From contig NZ_LT629763.1 of assembly GCF_900105255.1 (NCBI RefSeq), positions 3,916,001-3,980,000 on the forward strand: DNA of 64,000 nt, read 5' to 3'. Each line of letters starts with the position of its first letter. The first letter of the stretch is position 1. The position numbers and the translations under genes are program-made. Positions 60,838 to 64,000 of the stretch are shown here, piece by piece. Under the pieces are notes generated by a model. That model was not told the DNA's origin. It saw only the letters and a program-made list of their open reading frames with translations, and did no database searches. The DNA is from Halopseudomonas sabulinigri (GTDB taxonomy: Bacteria > Pseudomonadota > Gammaproteobacteria > Pseudomonadales > Pseudomonadaceae).

Positions 60838-62028
60838 ATGACCCCTTATTCCGACTTTGAACCAGGCCCTGCAGCATTCGACCGGCAACCACTCGGCGAC
60901 TGCTTTCGCACCGCCATGTCCAACGCCAGCGACCCCGACGCGGCAGCGCAGGATCTGGCGCGCCAACTGTTGCACCCGCACCTGGGCTTTGTGCTGTTTT
61001 TCTGCTCCGCCGAGTACTCGCTGGCAGAACTGGCCACCTCGTTGGAGCAGCACTTTGGCGGCGTCACCCTGTTAGGCTGCACCAGCGCTGGCGAGATCAG
61101 CAGCGCCGGTTACGGCCGTGGCTGCATCAGCGCCGTGGGCTTTGATCTGCGTGCCTTTGCCGTGGACTGCACGCTGATCCATGCACTCGACAGCTTCACC
61201 CTGGTTGAGGCCCAGCAGGCGGTTGAGCGTATGCTGGGCCACTGCCGTCAGGTCAATCTGGCGCCGGTAAAGGACCATACCTTTGCCCTGACGCTGCTCG
61301 ACGGCCTATCGAGCCGCGAAGAGGTGGTGCTCAATACCCTCAGCGCTGCGCTCGGCAGCATCCCGCACTTTGGCGGCTCCGCCGGCGACGACAATCACCT
61401 GAGCCATACCCACGTTTACTATCAGGGGCAATTCTTTACCGGTGCAGCGGTGGTGGTGATGGTCAATACCTGGCTGGATTTCGAGGTATTTACCACCCAC
61501 CACTTGCAGCCTTCTCATACCAAGCTGGTGGTCACTGCCGCTGACAGCGCCAGCCGCACGGTGCTGGAGCTGAACGCCGAACCCGCCGCCGAAGAGTACG
61601 CGCGCCTGGTGGGTGTGCCGCTGGAGCAGCTCAAGCTCGCCACCTTTGCGCTGAATGCCCTGGCGGTGCGTATTCGGGATCAGTTTTATGTGCGCTCGAT
61701 CCAGCGGGTAAACGACGACCACAGCCTGACCTTTTACTGCGCGGTAGACACCGGCATCGTGCTCACCGCCATGCAGCCGGGCGAGCTGTTGCCCAATCTG
61801 GACGCGACCTTCGGGCAGCTGCGCGAGCGCCTTGGCGAACCGGTGCTGATCCTCGGTTGTGACTGCTTTCTGCGCCGTATGGAGGCCGAGCTGCGCGGTG
61901 AGGATCGGCTGATGTCGGACTTTCTCGCGGCCAACCGGGTAATCGGCTTCAATACCTACGGCGAGCAGTTCAACGGCATGCACATCAACCAGACCTTCAC
62001 CGGGGTGGTGTTTGCCTTCCCGCGCTGA
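60838..62028 (+). CDS. nosP: FIST-domain heme sensor NosP
   Basis: In P. aeruginosa NosP (PA1975) binds nitric oxide through heme and controls the adjacent kinase NahK. The 396 residues contain an N-terminal FIST domain (about 50-220; LLGCTSAGEISSAG) and a C-terminal FIST_C domain (about 225-380; ILGCDCFLRRM, and NTYGEQFNGMHINQTFTGVVF at the end). No membrane segment is seen. ATG 60838 is used; ATG 60916 would shorten it by 26 residues. The kinase gene overlaps its stop, as expected for a coupled pair. Confidence 0.86.
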   Translation: MTPYSDFEPGPAAFDRQPLGDCFRTAMSNASDPDAAAQDLARQLLHPHLGFVLFFCSAEYSLAELATSLEQHFGGVTLLGCTSAGEISSAGYGRGCISAVGFDLRAFAVDCTLIHALDSFTLVEAQQAVERMLGHCRQVNLAPVKDHTFALTLLDGLSSREEVVLNTLSAALGSIPHFGGSAGDDNHLSHTHVYYQGQFFTGAAVVVMVNTWLDFEVFTTHHLQPSHTKLVVTAADSASRTVLELNAEPAAEEYARLVGVPLEQLKLATFALNALAVRIRDQFYVRSIQRVNDDHSLTFYCAVDTGIVLTAMQPGELLPNLDATFGQLRERLGEPVLILGCDCFLRRMEAELRGEDRLMSDFLAANRVIGFNTYGEQFNGMHINQTFTGVVFAFPR

Positions 62029-64000
62029 GTGGCAGGCAGACAGCAAGCTGTTGGCCGAGCTGCAGGCGCTGCGCGCCGAGAACAACAAGTTGCTGCGCAT
62101 CAACGCGGCGCTGATCGAGCGGGTCGAATCCAGCTCCAGCCAGCGCACCGAAAGCTACGCAGCGTTTCAGCACTCGGTAGAACTGGCCGAGCAAGTGCGT
62201 GAACGCACCCAGGCGTTGAATGACACCATGGCTGAACTGCAGGCCAGCAATCGCTTGTTGAGCGACGCCAGAGCCCGTGCAGAGAAGGCGCACCATTACC
62301 TGATTGATGCCATTGAAAGTGTTTCCGACGCCTTTGTGTTGTTTGATGAAAACAAGCGCATCGTGCTGTTCAACAGCCGCTTTGCCGCGTTCTGGCAGGG
62401 CACTGGCGTGCGGGTGACGGAGGGCACCACGCTGGGCGAAACCAAACGTATGGCGCTGGCCACCGGGCTGATCGTCGAGACCGATTCCGCCGATGGTCAC
62501 CTGTTGCACCAGTTGCGCGACCAGCGCTGGATGCAGGTCAGCGAGCGACCCACCCGCGAGGGCGGGCTGGTGATCATGTACACCGATATCACCGATCTGA
62601 AGCAATCAGAAAAGGCGCGGCGTGAAAAAGCCCTGGAGCAGAAAACCCGCCTGCTGCAGCGCACCGTCGACAGCCTGTCGCAGGGTGTGGCGGTGGTCAA
62701 CGGCGAGGGCGCGCTGGAAGTCTGGAACGGGCGCTTTCTGGAGCTGGCCGGCCTGGCGCCAATTGCCGCGCACCGGCCGTTTACCGAGGTGATGGAAGAC
62801 AGCGAGCTGGCACTGTTCACGCCGCACAGCCGCAATGAGCACGGCGCGCCACAGCTGACCTGCGAGCAGCAGCTGTCCAACGGCCGGGTGCTGGAAATCC
62901 GTACCCACCCCATGCCCACGGGCGGCTTCGTCAACACCTTCACCGATATCACCGAGCGTGAACTCTATGCCCGCGCCCTGCAGGAAAGTGAGCGCTGGGT
63001 GAGGCTGATCACCGACCACGTGCCGGCCTTGATCGCCTACGTGGGCGAGGACCTGACTTACCAGTTCACCAACAAGGTCTATGAAGACTGGTACGGCTGG
63101 GGCCATGGCGAAATTCTTGGCCAGAGCCTGCACCGGGTGCACAGTGCCGAGCAGTTCAGTCGGCTGGAACCCTATATCGCGCGGGCCTTTCGCGGTGAAA
63201 GCGTCAGCTTCGAGTTTGCCGAAGCCAATCTGGAGGGCAAGCAGCGTTACCTGCTGCGCTCCTATGTCCCCAACCGTGATGCTAGCGGCGCGGTGGTCGG
63301 CATCTTCGTACTGATCCGCGATATTACCGAGCGGCGGCGCACCTCCGAGGCACTGCATCAGGCCTATCAGCACCTGGAGCAGCGCGTGCGCGAACGCACC
63401 CAGGAGCTGACCGAAGTGAACGGCCAGATGCGTCAGGAGATCAGCGAACGGGCCCAGGCCGAAGCACGCCTGCGTGAAGCCAAGCGCGAGGCCGAGCAGG
63501 CCAACCTGTCAAAAACCAAATTTCTTGCCGCCGTCAGCCACGATCTGTTGCAGCCACTGAATGCAGCGCGGCTGTTTACCGGCGCGCTGCTGGAGCAAAC
63601 CGTGGCGCAAAGCACCGGCGCGCTGGTACGCCAGGTCAGCCACTCGCTGGAAGATGTAGAGAACCTGCTGGGCACCCTGGTGGACATCTCCAAGCTGGAC
63701 GCCGGGGTGATCAAGCCTGACATCAGCGCCTTCAACCTGGGCGACCTGCTGGATAATCTTGGTAATGAATACGCGCAACTGGCCGCCAGCGAAGGTCTGC
63801 AACTGAGCTTTGTACCCTGCCACGCGGTGGTGCGCAGCGACGCCCAGTTGCTGGTACGCATTCTGCGCAACTTTCTCACCAATGCCATTCGCTATACCGG
63901 CAGCGGCCGCATCCTGCTGGGTTGCCGGCGCCACGCCCATGGTCTGCGTATCGAAGTATGGGACACCGGCATGGGCATCCCGGAAGACAAGCTGCAGGAG
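62012..64000 (+). CDS. nahK: Hybrid sensor histidine kinase NahK/ErcS'-like (partial at the right edge)
   Basis: The gene runs to the window end with 663 codons visible. It has an N-terminal coiled coil (about 5-90) and PAS domains (about 95-205, 215-315 and 325-440; ERWVRLITDHVPALIAYV in the last). A second coiled coil leads to the HisKA domain, with phospho-accepting His510 in AAVSHDLLQPL. The HATPase N-box NFLTNAIRYTG and G1 box WDTGMGIPED are present, and any receiver domain lies beyond the edge. The start is probably TTG 62012, overlapping the nosP stop. In P. aeruginosa the same gene (PA1976, also ErcS') is tied to ethanol oxidation and NO response. Confidence 0.85.
   Translation, partial: MPSRAEWQADSKLLAELQALRAENNKLLRINAALIERVESSSSQRTESYAAFQHSVELAEQVRERTQALNDTMAELQASNRLLSDARARAEKAHHYLIDAIESVSDAFVLFDENKRIVLFNSRFAAFWQGTGVRVTEGTTLGETKRMALATGLIVETDSADGHLLHQLRDQRWMQVSERPTREGGLVIMYTDITDLKQSEKARREKALEQKTRLLQRTVDSLSQGVAVVNGEGALEVWNGRFLELAGLAPIAAHRPFTEVMEDSELALFTPHSRNEHGAPQLTCEQQLSNGRVLEIRTHPMPTGGFVNTFTDITERELYARALQESERWVRLITDHVPALIAYVGEDLTYQFTNKVYEDWYGWGHGEILGQSLHRVHSAEQFSRLEPYIARAFRGESVSFEFAEANLEGKQRYLLRSYVPNRDASGAVVGIFVLIRDITERRRTSEALHQAYQHLEQRVRERTQELTEVNGQMRQEISERAQAEARLREAKREAEQANLSKTKFLAAVSHDLLQPLNAARLFTGALLEQTVAQSTGALVRQVSHSLEDVENLLGTLVDISKLDAGVIKPDISAFNLGDLLDNLGNEYAQLAASEGLQLSFVPCHAVVRSDAQLLVRILRNFLTNAIRYTGSGRILLGCRRHAHGLRIEVWDTGMGIPEDKLQE

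Overview
The window is chromosomal DNA of a gammaproteobacterium of the Pseudomonas family. Three blocks follow the Pseudomonas aeruginosa gene order as I remember it: rdgC / FKBP / EAL-CBS-GGDEF / prc ... apeB-rluA-minEDC-htrB; argR-aruC-aruF-aruG ... alaS-lysC-rsmA-tRNAs-mgtE; and a quinoprotein ethanol oxidation locus ending in nosP-nahK. A sodium-pumping oxaloacetate decarboxylase (oadGAB) and a one-operon type II secretion system with gspN do not fit P. aeruginosa. They suggest a marine or salt-tolerant lineage such as Halopseudomonas; this is inference. No insertion sequence, prophage, CRISPR array or rRNA operon was seen.

Layout. 1-10.9 kb: type II secretion operon gspC(partial)DEFGHIJKLMN plus a lipoprotein gene. 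11.2-13.4 kb: rdgC, tRNA-Val, tRNA-Asp and an FKBP lipoprotein, flanked by DnaA-box-like inverted repeats. 13.7-24.7 kb: solute-binding protein, cyclic-di-GMP enzyme, Prc protease, quinone oxidoreductase, ApeB, RluA, MinEDC and a lipid A acyltransferase. 24.7-32.8 kb: patatin, RapA, small genes including a 39-residue CcoM candidate behind an ANR box, TapT, an SDR and a thiolase. 33.0-37.4 kb: ArgR with a shortened arginine succinyltransferase cluster (aruC, aruF, aruG only). 37.5-47.2 kb: alaS, lysC, rsmA, two tRNAs, mgtE and oadGAB. 47.3-48.0 kb: amrZ with a candidate autoregulatory site, and an odd tRNA-Arg(CCT). 48.2-64 kb: the alcohol oxidation region, with a pentapeptide protein, ExaA/PedE-like and PedH-like PQQ dehydrogenases, cytochrome c550, a PedG/XoxJ-like binding protein, a Zur-box TonB receptor, PqqF, a porin, and the NosP/NahK sensor pair cut by the window end.

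How the genes work together. In the last region alcohols would enter by diffusion or the porin and be oxidised in the periplasm by one of two PQQ enzymes. One has the calcium-type active site (Asp-Phe-Ser) and the other the lanthanide-type (Asp-Phe-Asp). Electrons would pass to cytochrome c550. The two dehydrogenase genes share a nearly identical 15-bp palindrome upstream, which suggests a common regulator. A probable zinc receptor gene with a perfect Zur-type operator lies between them. No pqqABCDE genes are in the window, so PqqF must work with cofactor genes elsewhere.
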